Both the position numbers and the translations under genes were made by a program. This document shows positions 1 to 11,073 of a stretch of DNA of 51,755 nucleotides, in pieces (the first letter of the stretch is position 1; each line of letters opens with the position of its first letter). The notes below the pieces were generated by a model. That model saw only the letters and a program-made list of their open reading frames with translations. It ran no database searches and had not been told where the DNA came from. This stretch comes from Nemertoderma westbladi (taxonomy: Eukaryota; Xenacoelomorpha; Nemertodermatida; Nemertodermatidae), in the NCBI GenBank assembly GCA_032718475.1, contig JAUCBJ010001950.1, positions 1-51,755 of the forward strand, in the 5' to 3' direction.

Positions 1-1
1 G

Positions 2-1588
2 ATTTCTTCCGCCTTCAGTGTCAGTGGTATCGCCTTCCTCAGATGAGGTATACCCTTGTCTTTTGGGAGTAGATCGACTCATCATCTGCATATTACTAGC
101 TGCTAACTGTTTACTGAAGTCGTCTTGCTTCTCTTGAAGATTTTCCAACTCCAGTTGGATGATCTCTTCAGCCGCTTTTCGTTCTACTTCCGCCACTGCT
201 GCCGCTTTTGCCTCTGCTGCTGCCGCTTTTGCCTCTGCAGCTGCCGCTTTTCGGTCTGCTTCCGCCACTGTTCGTTCTGCTTCCGCCACTGTTCGTTCTG
301 CTTCCGCCACTGCTGCCGCTTTTGCCGCTGCCGCTGCCGCTTTTGCCTCTGCCGCTGCCGCTTTTGCCTCTGCCGCTGCCGCTTTTCTTTCTGCTTCTGC
401 CACTGCTGCTATCTTTCTGTCTTCTATACGCTTTTTCCTTAATTGTTCTTCCTTTTCTCTAGCGATGCGGAGTTGTTCATCGAATTTAGCTTGGTTCGCC
501 GCTAACCTATCCACATCAATCGCATCTAACACAAGTTTGGCTCCTTCGCTATTAGGGCTAAGTCCCTCTAGCCTTCTCCTCAACTCTTCATCTCCCACAA
601 AACGCTGATAGTCTGACAGATAGATATCAATGGCATCCTTCTTATGCGGTTTCTCTGCCGTCGCTTCACTTTCCACTTGGGAGAAAGTAGCGTCTGTTGA
701 TTCTCCATGGGTTGAGCGCTCCTCCAACTGAGCTTTCCACTGAGCTGCTCCTTGAACTTGGCGACTCACCCTTTGAAACCAAGTCTTTACGGCAACTTGC
801 AACGACGTGTCTTGCTTTCGTTTAGAAGCCTCCTCAAAGGCGGATAAGATTAGCCTAATCCGCAGAACTCTTTCTCTAACTTGATAAAGCAGCGATCCCT
901 GCTCTTGAGGTCCTGGAGGTTGTTGAAAAAGTTGCTTTTCTATTCGCTCCATAGAGCTGAAGAATCCCTGTGCGTATCCGGCTGCTGACCTCTTCCACAC
1001 AGCTGGATCGATGGTTTCCTTGGCTACTCCCATCCGGTGTATGTCTTCCCAGGCAGCTTCTGATAAATCAAACGGGAGTCCGGGTCCGGGGAAGTTCCAT
1101 TGCGACTCGACAATAGACTTCAGTTCTTCACTAGTGTAGCCCGCGTAGCTATCTCTAGTTGTCCGTTGACTCCTTGCCCAATCGATCTGGTGTTCTTCCA
1201 CCGCGATCAATAACCCAGCGAGCACGGCTGCAGGAAGGATGAGAAGGGGATCCGTATAAACCGCATCCGTCATCTCTGCTCCGCTCTCGGGTGTCAGCTC
1301 TACAGTATCCTCACTACTGGAGCTGCTGGGCCGCTGAGGAATAAGTTCTTGACTAGCGGGTTGTTGCTGTTCCGCTGCCTTTTGGTCCCGCTTGACCTGA
1401 GCTCGAGTGCCTATGATAGACCTACGATGTTGGACTAGCCTAGGTTCTGTTATTACTACTGGAGGGATGACTTTCCTCACAGTGGGAGGTGAACTGGATT
1501 TACGACCAGACGTTTGTACGTCTCTATCTGAGTCGCAGATAGTTACATCTAATAAACTGTCTGACAGGTTCTGCTTAGTATCAGACAT
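2..1588 (-). CDS. BEL/Pao retrotransposon gag, N-terminal part (left copy, partial)
   Basis: An uninterrupted minus-strand frame starts at the ATG at 1588-1586 (MSDTKQNLSDS) and runs off the left edge. It is the same protein as the gag starting at 45373 on the right, with scattered substitutions. It covers the N-terminal extension and an alanine/glutamate/lysine-rich coiled-coil stretch at about 150-415, made of repeated AEAERKAAA-like units. That stretch is longer than in the right copy, so it has expanded or contracted by unequal exchange or slippage. The DUF1759-like domain and zinc knuckles would lie outside the window. In the family, gag forms the virus-like particle. The open frame suggests a fairly young insertion, but only part is visible. 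Confidence 0.85.
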   Translation of the reverse strand, partial: MSDTKQNLSDSLLDVTICDSDRDVQTSGRKSSSPPTVRKVIPPVVITEPRLVQHRRSIIGTRAQVKRDQKAAEQQQPASQELIPQRPSSSSSEDTVELTPESGAEMTDAVYTDPLLILPAAVLAGLLIAVEEHQIDWARSQRTTRDSYAGYTSEELKSIVESQWNFPGPGLPFDLSEAAWEDIHRMGVAKETIDPAVWKRSAAGYAQGFFSSMERIEKQLFQQPPGPQEQGSLLYQVRERVLRIRLILSAFEEASKRKQDTSLQVAVKTWFQRVSRQVQGAAQWKAQLEERSTHGESTDATFSQVESEATAEKPHKKDAIDIYLSDYQRFVGDEELRRRLEGLSPNSEGAKLVLDAIDVDRLAANQAKFDEQLRIAREKEEQLRKKRIEDRKIAAVAEAERKAAAAEAKAAAAEAKAAAAAAKAAAVAEAERTVAEAERTVAEADRKAAAAEAKAAAAEAKAAAVAEVERKAAEEIIQLELENLQEKQDDFSKQLAASNMQMMSRSTPKRQGYTSSEEGDTTDTEGGRN

Positions 1589-1676
1589 GACTATGTATAC
1601 TGTTGAATGTTTACTGGTGTATTACAGTCTGAGTAAGTCTAATAACTCAGTATTAACTGCTAGCCTAGTAATTAAT

Positions 1677-1968
1677 TACCGGTACTGCTACTCAGTGTAG
1701 CGTGATATATATATAATATATTAGAATACCGGTATACTTATAGTATATATAACTATATAAGTATTATTACAGACTAGGTTTATCACAGAATACCGGTATA
1801 ATTTTAGCACAAATATATATAAATATATAATAGGCCTATCGGAATACCGGTATACAGCTTACAGTTTGTAGGATATATAATTCTGAAATAGAATTAATTA
1901 CAAGTACCGGTATAATTTCAGCCTAGATTTATAGAAATAAAGATAATAGGCCTATCGTAAATACCGGT
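1677..1968. repeat. Palindromic TACCGGTA degenerate tandem repeat (left)
   Basis: The 8-bp palindrome TACCGGTA, usually within ATACCGGTAT, recurs at about 1677, 1724, 1791, 1841, 1904 and 1959. It is separated by AT-rich spacers and the phrase TAGGCCTATCG. Two neighbouring spacers form a degenerate unit of about 115 bp. The same array is at 44999-45285 in the right element. Confidence 0.7.
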
Positions 1969-3000
1969 ATATCAATTATTTCAAATAATTGAATTTCTGT
2001 TACTTTAGGGTTACTTTGTTACTTTACTTACTTTATTACCGTTATTTGAGCAGTAATCCAACTGATATTGAGACCTAATGGTTGTATGGTAGGCCTACGA
2101 TTTATAAATCGTTAGATTTGATTTATAATATATATATACCCGTTTTAGTGGGTTTTGTCAATGTTTGAAATAAATGTTATTATTTCTGGGGTAATCACTA
2201 CACAAAGCGGTGCGCTTTTAGTGAAGTGTTACGTATAGGACACTAAAACAAATAATTCTAATTTACCTAAGTTACTTAATACTACAAATTACGTACAATT
2301 CGGGTTGAGATTACAATCTCTAAATAAATGCAAAAATTTACAAAAACGCAAAATACGAATTTTTAGGGTAATTTTACAAGAAGTCTACAAACCAGCCTAA
2401 CAAAGGGTTAGAAAACTGATTATTACAGCGGACAGGGTACTACGGTATTGGAAATAATAAGTAGTAGTAAATACACTGCGTTGTCTAGATAGGAAAATAC
2501 CACCGCCTGACGACCTATAGCCGTATCGCTATAGGTTCTACGTTATGTATCACGGAGTGTTCCTACCTAGAAGTTAATAGAGCTAATCGAATGTGCCTAT
2601 CAACCACTTTACAACACAAATATAATGCCTACAATAATTACTTCGGAAAGTACCGTACACTAAACCCTAAATTAGGTACGAGTACTTGTATAACAGATAA
2701 TCAGTAATTAAATATACTTGAACAGCTAAAAGAACCACGGCATCTGCTGGAGTGACCGATGCACAAAATCACCAGTCTTTACCTACGCCGAGCAGCCCGT
2801 GTAGTACCGGGGTTAATTTAACTATAACGGTATGTATAACAAACACAATTACTGTAGGAACAAACTTGGGGACATGAATGTTGCGAATAATCGCATAAAC
2901 TCTGAATAATAAATATTACGCAACGCGTACAAACCACTTAAACAAAATGCAGACTAAATACCGACAGACCACTATCAAGCCTAAACAAACCACGGTATAT

Positions 3001-3480
3001 GCAGACTCCGAAACGATTAGGGAGTATGCGTTCTAACCCAGTAGTACGACTTATTCCTTAATTGAGGGTTTACCTTACTGCATTGGCTGCCTCAACTTCC
3101 TAACCTTACTTAATCGGACAGATGCTCTACACACACTACAATCCGTTCAGACTTAATAACAGCCAGACAACTATCCAGCCTACAAATTATTTAAATAAAA
3201 TTATACGCTACCCGTACAGACTTACACAAACAAAGTACAGACTAAACGATGGCAGACTACTCTCAAGCCTAAATAAACTACAGGACATGCAGACTCCGAA
3301 ATGATTAGGGAGTATGCGCTCTAACCCAGTAGTGCGACTTATTCTTTAGTTGGGGGTTTACCTTACAGCGTGGCTGCCCCTACTTCCTAACCGTACTTAA
3401 TCGGACAAGTGCTCTACACACACTGCAATTCGTTCGGACTTAACAGCAATCAGACAACAGCTCAGCCTACAAATTGTCTG
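3001..3480. repeat. Duplicated ~298-bp block in left BEL leader
   Basis: The phrase GCAGACTCCGAAA..GATTAGG and the following text recur about 298 bp apart (from about 3001 and 3291). The second copy is partial. The equivalent in the right element lies at about 43500-44070, so the duplication predates the two insertions. Confidence 0.7.
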
Positions 3481-4589
3481 TACAATCTGATCAGGTTTAC
3501 ACGCCTTCTGTTCAATACTGGCCTACAAACAAATAAAACTTGACAGAAATAAGTAAAAATCTCAATAAAAAACCAGGGCTGCAGTCCCTGATTAATTATT
3601 AAGGCCTACTGGTATATAATTATCAAAATCGAATAATACTGCTGTACCTGTACTGCTGTAGGTACCGGTCCGGGTGGTTAGGTAGTCAGGCCTACTGGTA
3701 CCGGTTCTGGCAGTTGGGCCTACTGACCTACAGATGTACCGGTTGACCGGTACTTTCAACTTTATTGCTTACTGCAATAAAGAAGCTATATCCTTTAATG
3801 TTCGCGCTTTCAGACCTTTGGCAGTTTAACCCGCCAAATTAGAATGTCTTCTAGATAATAAATCTGCTTTTTAGTCTATGACAAGTATTTGATTCACTAC
3901 ACTAGTCGAAACCAATCCGTGCGCGACCATTCACCCGCTGGATATTCCCGGGAGATTGGGTTCGACGGTTTAATTTTTATTGCTATGTAAGCCTAATGTA
4001 TTATTCGACTGACAGTATTATATAATCTCTGACAATATTATTCACCTTCGGTAATATTAACAGTTCCTTTAGGACGTGGCGCTTTATCTACATAAACAGA
4101 GTTATGACTTAAACTACTCGCAACGATATGGCTTAATTATAATCCACATATATGGCGCATTCTTTAGGAATTGCTTCTTTAACAGACTCACTCATACACT
4201 ATGCTGCACAATACTGCACACTAATCTGCCAATCTTCACTGATTTTAGTCACATATAAAAGGAACACAGGCTGACTCATGTAGGGTCTATCAAATAACAT
4301 TAGATTCACTTCAAACCACTTTAACATAAGTTACAATCGTTATTGGTAACCTTTCTCTCTTACCTTCGGTATATCAAGAATATTGGGTTGCGGGGTTATT
4401 TATCGTTATTCCAAATATAATTATTCATCAACCATATTATGAAGAACTGACAGCAAATAGCAGTATAAAACAACAAGTCAGTACCGGTATGTCAGTGCAC
4501 ATAGGCATGAGATATTCAAGTAGTCAGTTGTTTTGAATATATCAATCAGTTAAAGGATATATGCCCTTTATAATTAAACCTACCAGTGT

Positions 4590-5533
4590 ACGAATAGGCA
4601 TTGCGTCATTTCTCGGAAATTCTCTGTACAAGGAGCCACAAAAACGCTCTCATTGGCTGACTGAACTGAGAGACGCCGTAGAACAAAGGAAATCAACACG
4701 TATGAATGTCAGCTGTTAACCGTAGTCATAGTAACTACTGTTCAAGAGTAGCTATCACCCTTTTGCGTCACGAATTGCCATAGAATCATAAAATATACCT
4801 TTCACAGTACACATACGGAGGAAATAGGTCTTAGATCCTCTAAAAACACAGATACAGCAATAATACGGTCTCTTACACTTATTAAATCAACTACGGAGTA
4901 TTTTAATGTAAAAGATAATAAAAATAACGGGGCAATTCAGCAAAGGCTTTTACACAATGACAACAGTAAATAGCAGTATAATAATGTATGTTGAACCGAT
5001 AATGTAAGACTGAACTGATAACAGTTATACGCTCTATAATCTAAGCCTACTAATGTTTCTTCTAAAGTCTGAAACGAATTGACTCTAGAGCCGGTGTTCC
5101 TGGCCTAGATAGAAACAACACAACAGTATCAAGAAAAACAGTAAGACTGAACACTCCTAGCACGATCTGCTAAATATCTCCACATCGACAGAAAAAATCG
5201 CTCTGATTGGCTGTTAAGCTAAACAAAGAACCATGTGTCCAATGGCCGTTTCCATGTCAGCAACCAGCTGTTAGATGTCGTAATCTGAATCATCAAGGCT
5301 AAGCTGTGCCAGGGTATTTGACGCATTGCGGGTTTTTTGCCTTACCATGTCCGCCAAAGCACACATATAGAAGAATGACTTTTATGTCCGTTAAAACACC
5401 TATAACGGTACCTTGCGGGCGAGGGGGACTGATTATATCCGCAAAAGCTTTTACACCGCTCCTAGAAAATGGGATTCAAGTTTATAAATATACAAAAATC
5501 ACAGTTTCTAATATATGTAAATACTCTAAACAG
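4590..5533. other. AT-rich intergenic DNA, no gene seen
   Basis: I see no supported gene. Short frames here have no recognisable protein features. Phrases such as GCTCT(C/G)ATTGGCTG occur twice (about 4650 and 5190), which may be remnants of a dispersed repeat. Confidence 0.5.
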
Positions 5534-6583
5534 TTAGTCTTTCTTGCGCGGACAGCGTTTACGCAGTTTTTTAAAGCTGGCCAGAGTCTTTTTCTCTTTG
5601 GGGCGAGCCACCTTACAAGGAGGGCTATAACTCCTGGGTGAAGGGTGCAATATAATTGCATCAGAGGGTGTAGGATTATGGTCGGTGTATCCGCCAGTCG
5701 AAGTGCCGGGTTGATTGACATCAACGTCGGGGGAGAGGGGTCTAACGGCTTTGAGAGCGCGTTTTAAGACAGCCGCTCTTACGGGTCCTTTACGAGTGGT
5801 CTGAACGAGAGCCGTGGGTGGACCATAGGCAGTTAGAAACCTCCGGGGTTTAATGGTTCTTTCCAACTCGCGTTCGCGGGCTCGGTATTCGTAAGGCCGT
5901 TGATATACTTCCTGTAACTCGGGGTGTGAGTTAACAAATAAGTCTCCATAGTCTGGATCCTGACGGATATAATTGATTAAGTTATAGGAATGAAGGTCGC
6001 TAGGATTAACACTCCTGAGAAATTTGCGTACGAATTTGGTTGAAATACATTCTCCGACACGCTTTAGTAGTTCGTAACTCGATATGCGTGATTTCTGTTC
6101 GACCGAAGCGAATAGATAAGGATGGAACGCATAAACTCCTTCGTAAGCGCGTCCAGGATAATAGCGATGGCGCGAATCACAATGTAAATCAGCGTTCGCT
6201 TCCCAAGCTCTGATGTAACGTAGTGTGATCATTTCATCTACGCTTTCCAAATCGTGATTAAAAGGGCAATCGAAACTGGCGTGTCCCTTTAGTTGACAAT
6301 GGTGACATTGAGTCATAAATTGAGGGCAAACCGCAAAAATATGCAAGTTATTGAGTCTGCAATATGCGCAATAAATTTCCATCGTCGGTTGTTCTTGGAA
6401 ATAGGAACAGCGGACGTTTGTGTCCATGGGCGTAACATGGTCTCTCGATGCGCATAACCGACAACGTTGCCTAGAAACATAGTTGGCATGTCGATAATCG
6501 TACGCAGTGAGACACTGTGGACCTTGATACCATTCTAGGATGTAATCGTTGTCGCTGTTCCGGGCGCGATAGGCTGAATCTCC
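5534..6583 (-). CDS. Zinc-knuckle protein, C-terminal part (unrecognised; frame broken from the ORF upstream)
   Basis: The frame is open from 6583 to the stop at 5534; the first ATG is at 6427, but coding character continues upstream of it. Three cysteine modules follow one another. The first, upstream of the ATG, is C-x2-C-x4-H-x9-C. The second is C20-x2-C23-x5-H29-x4-C34 (numbered from the ATG). The third is a canonical CCHC knuckle, C41-x2-C44-x4-H49-x4-C54. The rest is basic and proline/serine-rich, ending in a lysine/arginine tail. CCHC knuckles bind single-stranded nucleic acid in gag proteins and in host RNA-binding proteins. I do not recognise the family. The upstream ORF (6535-6975) overlaps in another frame and probably belongs to the same gene, so this is either a frameshifted copy, a sequencing indel, or an unseen intron. 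Confidence 0.55.
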   Translation of the reverse strand, partial: GDSAYRARNSDNDYILEWYQGPQCLTAYDYRHANYVSRQRCRLCASRDHVTPMDTNVRCSYFQEQPTMEIYCAYCRLNNLHIFAVCPQFMTQCHHCQLKGHASFDCPFNHDLESVDEMITLRYIRAWEANADLHCDSRHRYYPGRAYEGVYAFHPYLFASVEQKSRISSYELLKRVGECISTKFVRKFLRSVNPSDLHSYNLINYIRQDPDYGDLFVNSHPELQEVYQRPYEYRARERELERTIKPRRFLTAYGPPTALVQTTRKGPVRAAVLKRALKAVRPLSPDVDVNQPGTSTGGYTDHNPTPSDAIILHPSPRSYSPPCKVARPKEKKTLASFKKLRKRCPRKKD

Positions 6584-6975
6584 TCAGATTCTAGGCATAT
6601 TGGTTCGTCTTCCCAGTCTGTTACGATAGAATTTTCGTGATCTATTCTCGGTTTATCGTTACGACTCCGCTGGGTATGATATTTAAATAGAACCATTTCC
6701 CTTTCGGTGTCTACATCGTCCATATCATGTAAATCGATAGGATGGCCGGTAGTTAGGAAGTCCATATACGTACTATTACGATGCGTATAGCGAGCGGTGA
6801 ATTTTCGATAGTCCAATTCACGCGTAAGTTGCTCTTGGGACATCGGCGGTTCGATATAACGACCATCGTCCTCCGTTGGATCGGTTTCACCGCGTATCAA
6901 GCTATCCACAAATGCTTGTAAAGGTAGAGTATATCGCTCCCTGATACCAAGATCATCTTCTATCAACTCCATCAT
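6535..6975 (-). CDS. Acidic N-terminal part of the zinc-knuckle gene (unrecognised)
   Basis: A 146-residue frame starts at the ATG pair at 6975 (MMELIEDDLGIRERY) and stops at 6535. It overlaps the knuckle-containing frame by about 49 nt. The composition is acidic and charged (EDDGRYIEPP, DMDDVDTERE), without membrane segments or catalytic motifs I can name. Its position directly upstream of the knuckle region, the short overlap, and the similar style of both parts suggest one gene split by an indel near 6540-6580. I do not know its function. It may be a domesticated gag-like gene or a piece of an unknown mobile element. Confidence 0.45.
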   Translation of the reverse strand: MMELIEDDLGIRERYTLPLQAFVDSLIRGETDPTEDDGRYIEPPMSQEQLTRELDYRKFTARYTHRNSTYMDFLTTGHPIDLHDMDDVDTEREMVLFKYHTQRSRNDKPRIDHENSIVTDWEDEPICLESEEIQPIAPGTATTITS

Positions 6976-7041
6976 ATCTGCTATCTGAGTTTATTAATAT
7001 CGAAATGAGTTTATGTTTAGGCGAGCGGACGTCGCTGCCTA

Positions 7042-7230
7042 CCTCTCTTTGCCCCCGGACAGTGGGATTCTCAGCGCCGATGTACCGTCGTCGCGGTGTT
7101 TACGCCAACATGTAGCAACATCACGACAACGATAACCGGCACAAGTCACTCCACTGTCCGTCCCAAAGGCTTGAATCCACTTTAGGTTCTTTCTATAGGA
7201 GAGTTGGGGTACTTTCACAATTGCGACTAG
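7042..7230 (-). CDS. Possible upstream coding exon with Cys/His cluster
   Basis: A 63-codon open stretch on the minus strand, bounded by stops at 7231-7233 and 7039-7041, looks protein-like. It contains C-x4-C-x5-C-x3-H (CAGYRCRDVATCWRKH) and has no start codon. TTTACAG lies just upstream at its 5' edge and could be a splice acceptor; AG|GTAGGC at its 3' edge is a weak donor. It sits just upstream, in gene orientation, of the zinc-knuckle ORFs, so it could be their 5' exon. It could also be a chance open frame. Confidence 0.3.
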
Positions 7231-7579
7231 CTACTGTAAACATACTTTAGCAGTAACATTCACCTATAAACGCACAAATTCCACACAACTGTCACCAATT
7301 GTACACATACAGGCCATTTGTCCGTTAGTCAGTGCCTTCCAGAATGTCACGTTATTACTGTGTATCTTTGGATACTAACAGTGTGCTATGTATTCTCTAT
7401 GCTATGCAATGGGACAAGCTTTCTATTGTTCTTTTAACTTGCTTCTAATTCTAGCGTGGGTGTTGCTATGGTGACATTATGGAAAGCTAGCGGTAGAATT
7501 AGGGTAATTCTCATGCATACAGATCTGGAATGCTATTTAATAGTAATTCTTTAATTGTCAATATCCTCTTTATACATTG

Positions 7580-8895
7580 CACAACGGCTCACGGGTTCCA
7601 CCACAAGACTCGCACAACGGCTCACGGGTTCCACCACGAGACTCGCACAACGGCTCACGGGTTCCACCACGAGACTCGGACAACGGCTCACGGGTTCCAC
7701 CACGAGACTCGGACAACGGCTCACGGGTTCCACCACGATACTAGCACAACGGCTCACGGGTTCCACCACGAGACTCGGACAACGGCTCACGGGTTCCACC
7801 ACGAGACTCGGACAACGGCTCACGGGTTCCACCACGAGACTCGGACAACGGCTCACGGGTTCCTCCACGAGACTCGGACAACGGCTCACGGGTTCCACCA
7901 CGAGACTCGGACAACGGCTCACGGGTTCCACCACGAGACTCGCACAACGGCTCACGGGTTCCATCACGATACTAGCACAACGGCTCACGGGTTCCACCAC
8001 GAGACTCGCACAACGGCTCACGGGTTCCATCACGATACTAGCACAACGGCTCACGGGTTCCACCACGAGACTCGCACAACGGCTCACGGGTTCCACCACG
8101 ATACTAGCACAACGGCTCACGGGTTCCACCACAAGACTCGCACAACGGCTCACGGGTTCCACCACGAGACTCGCACAACGGCTCACGGGTTCCACCACGA
8201 GACTCGCACAACGGCTCACGGGTTCCACCACGAGACTCGGACAACGGCTCACGGGTTCCACCACGAGACTCGCACAACGGCTCACGGGTTCCACCACGAT
8301 ACTAGCACAACGGCTCACGGGTTCCACCACGAGACTCGCACAACGGCTCACGGGTTCCACCACGAGACTCGCACAACGGCTCACGGGTTCCACCACGAGA
8401 CTCGCACAACGGCTCACGGGTTCCACCACGAGACTCGGACAACGGCTCACGGGTTCCACCACGAGACTCGCACAACGGCTCACGGGTTCCACCACGATAC
8501 TAGCACAACGGCTCACGGGTTCCACCACGAGACTCGCACAACGGCTCACGGGTTCCACCACGAGACTCTCACAACGGCTCACGGGTTCCACCACGAGACT
8601 CGCACAACGGCTCACGGGTTCCACCACGAGACTCGCACAACGGCTCACGGGTTCCACCACGAGACTCGCACAACGGCTCACGGGTTCCACCACGATACTA
8701 GCACAACGGCTCACGGGTTCCACCACAAGACTCGCACAACGGCTCACGGGTTCCACCACGAGACTCGCACAACGGCTCACGGGTTCCACCACGAGACTCG
8801 CACAACGGCTCACGGGTTCCACCACGAGACTCGCACAACGGCTCACGGGTTCCATCACGAGACTCGCACAACGGCTCACGGGTTCCACCACGAGA
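7580..8895. repeat. 33-bp tandem repeat array, about 40 copies
   Basis: The unit CACAACGGCTCACGGGTTCC followed by ACCACGAGACTCG is repeated without gaps. Variants (GATACTAG, ACTCGG, CCATCACG) recur in order. The pattern of four standard units, one ACTCGG unit and one GATACTAG unit appears twice in a row in the middle of the array, which is a higher-order repeat of about 198 bp. Because 33 is divisible by three and the unit lacks stops in several frames, long artefactual reading frames cross the array on both strands. I do not treat these as genes. Confidence 0.95.
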
Positions 8896-9884
8896 TCTGC
8901 CTGAATAGCCGACCGTTTCACGAACTCTCACCAGATTGTAACTGTACTTTCTGTGGGCTCTCTTGTGCCGACAGATTTGAAGTTCGCGCTTGTCCCAATA
9001 GTCGCTCGCTCGCTGAACTCACTCGTTAACAAAACTTTTTAATATTAATATTTTATTCATTTTTATAAACATACAATTTTAATTTACTCCGTGTATATCA
9101 TTATATTATATTAAAATCACCGCTTAAAAAAATTCAAAAAGTTGTCTGATGCTTTTATACAGGGTAGCTATTTACACACCCACAGAAATTTTCAGACTAA
9201 TTGCTCAAAAATTGTAGAAGTAGTAGGGTTTTGAAGTTGACAATTTCATAAAAAAAATATTTGGAGATAATCGACCTTTCATTATACATAGTAATAGTAA
9301 TTTCAATAGGACTCCCAAGTCTGCTCTTTTATTTTTATAACAGGTTATATTTAAAAATAAGGGCTCCAAGCTATAAATTCCATATATCAGGGGCGCCATT
9401 ACACAACAATATAAACAAATTTAATAAATGTATTAATTAGGGTGTTCTGTGGGACAGCGCAATATAACTAAAATTTATAAAAACTAGTGAGGCCTTCTCC
9501 ATTTCTTGGTCTAACTACATTTAACCAACGCAACAACGCCTTACTATCTTGCTCCAACTCCCCCAAAAGAGAAGGCCTAATTTCTTGTGATGATTCAATT
9601 TGCCCAAGTATTGAAACATAATGGTCTAACTGTCGATGTAAATAATCGTATTGATCGTAGCCGATTCAGTTTTCTGTTATGGGCCTACGACTACACTAAC
9701 ATATCAAACCCCGAAGCCGAAGGTCGATTGTAACTAAGTATTGTACATTTACATTGAAGGATTCATTATATCACAATAATCACAGAACCTAGCAACCAAT
9801 GACATATCCTCACTACCAGTGCAGTACGCAGTGGTATGTGAACTGAGGCTGGCTCCCTTGACCCCAAAGATTCAACGAAATAAT
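8896..9884. other. AT-rich intergenic DNA, no gene seen
   Basis: The stretch between the 33-bp array and the Polinton target site is AT-rich and has no credible coding frame. Just outside the Polinton (about 9860-9884) is the interrupted host sequence that resumes at 26642. Confidence 0.5.
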
Positions 9885-9890
9885 AATAGC
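9885..9890. repeat. Polinton target-site duplication, left (AATAGC)
   Basis: AATAGC directly precedes the inverted-repeat start and is repeated exactly at 26636-26641. A 6-bp duplication is the hallmark of Polinton integrase. Confidence 0.93.
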
Positions 9891-9989
9891 AGTAGTAAGA
9901 GTATGCCCATTTCGGCGACAGTTTAGTCCTACTTCACACCTTGGGTGTTAAGTAGGTCATTAATTAATTAAACAATTAATTAATTGGTC

Positions 9990-10017
9990 GATTAAACAAT
10001 TAATTAATTGTTTAATC
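9990..10017. other. Perfect 28-bp palindrome in left TIR
   Basis: GATTAAACAATTAA and its exact reverse complement meet without a spacer, 99 bp from the terminus. The mirror copy is at 26509-26536, also 99 bp from its end. It could form a cruciform or bind a dimeric factor. Confidence 0.8.
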
Positions 10018-10831
10018 AATCGATTTGTATCAAATAATGTTGCCAAAGGCAATTTAATTTGACACAAATCAATCAGATAGGGACGCGAGATGAATAAATT
10101 GTACTACAGCAAACGAAATATACAACACAATAGGCACTGTGCAATACAATATACAATACATTTGTATTATTTTTGCCATACAGTAGGTAAAGGTAGAATT
10201 AAATATAAAGACACGAACGGGACCCAAAACATAAATTACCCTTTCAAGAGAATAAAGTGGACCAGTTTGGCCCTGAGTCATCCCTCAATAATCTGTGGCT
10301 GCTTGGGCTCTTATTAGACGTAGCAAGATTAATCCCTTTGAATCCTATACTGTACGTCAACGCGTGGATGGGCCCTGCCACAGAGTTTAAATTATTCAAA
10401 CCTACAGCTTCGCTATTACATCAATTCGTCCGAGAAATTATAATAAACATCTGCTCTTGCAATAGATTGCATTCTTTCGCATCATACTTTATGAAGCAGT
10501 CCATGAGCATATTAGCTCAACGACAAAGCCATCACCCAAACACCATGTGTCAAATTAACCCCAACCTTCTCTTTACTACAGTAGATACAGCAGTTTTTTT
10601 GTTTGAAGTAATTTCAGATGCTCTAGCGTAACATTAATTAACATACCCAGTCTGACGCAGCAACCCATTCATTACTCACACTTTTCTCCGGCGCACCCCC
10701 CGCTTCTCAATTCATCCCATTGCCCATCCTAACTAATGTTTTACATTTAATGAACCCAATGAAATGTGTTTATTATTCCCTCAACCCAATAGCGCGTCTC
10801 TCTCTCTCTCTTTTTTATTTCTATTGGTTCC

Positions 10832-10877
10832 CACAAGCTTCACTTTTATTTTCATTGGTTACCCTTTCCCTTATAAA
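10832..10877 (+). promoter_or_regulatory. Inward TATA/CCAAT promoter in left TIR
   Basis: TTATAAA at 10871-10877 is preceded by two ATTGG boxes (inverted CCAAT), one in CTATTGGTTCCC and one in CATTGGTTACC. It lies 327 bp ahead of the polymerase ATG, with a spliced leader in between. The same arrangement occurs at the right end, inverted. Confidence 0.65.
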
Positions 10878-11073
10878 CCCCCACCCATCGCTTTGAACTT
10901 TACTTACAAAAATATTATTGACAATTTTACTTTTTATTTAAAGTTATAATACATTTATTGTTATAAATAATATATTGTTGCAAACATTTATAACATCAAC
11001 GTGATTTGATTTTCCTTCTTATTATTCCTAATCGAGCAATTTTCTTTTTCCAATACCACGAATCAATCTGCAG

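Larger units (their letters stand above)
1589..4589 (-). repeat. LTR plus 5' leader of the left BEL/Pao element
   Basis: This stretch is the inverted counterpart of 42323-45372. Similarity runs from the gag ATG to about 4589, where the copies stop resembling each other. It has no coding frame of note. It contains a degenerate array of TACCGGTA palindromes (1677-1965) and a partly duplicated block of about 298 bp (3001-3480). The LTR/leader border and primer-binding site could not be placed, because no second LTR of the same element is in the window. Confidence 0.7.
9891..10970 (+). repeat. Left terminal inverted repeat
   Basis: About 1.08 kb matches the right end inverted. The outer part (9891 to about 10590) is nearly identical to 26635 down to about 25935. 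The part from about 10190 to 10970 also matches 25405 down to 24632. It holds a 28-bp perfect palindrome (9990-10017), TTAAT-rich repeats, and an inward promoter (TATA at 10871). No gene is supported inside it. Confidence 0.9.

Noticed and set aside
125-608. Cys/Phe-rich or Ala-rich plus-strand reading frames
   Set aside because: They are antisense shadows of the repeated Ala/Glu/Lys coiled coil of the minus-strand BEL gag.
3122-3304. 60-aa ORF shared by the left (3122-3304) and right (43667-43849) BEL leaders
   Set aside because: It lies in the duplicated leader block, has no protein-like features and ends with the repeat unit.
7580-8895. CRISPR array
   Set aside because: Units are directly adjacent without unique spacers, and the context is eukaryotic.
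7530-9029. Long repetitive proteins on both strands (AHGFHHETRTT, VVEPVSRCASL and others)
   Set aside because: Pure translations of the 33-bp array, whose length is divisible by three; no start context, domain or non-repeat body.
9205-9399. 64-aa minus-strand ORF in AT-rich DNA
   Set aside because: No recognisable features; consistent with chance.
10090-10631. Short ORFs in the TIRs (10090-10631 and inverted at 25755-26457)
   Set aside because: Present in both TIRs in non-matching frames, no protein character; the region is better explained as regulatory and terminal sequence.
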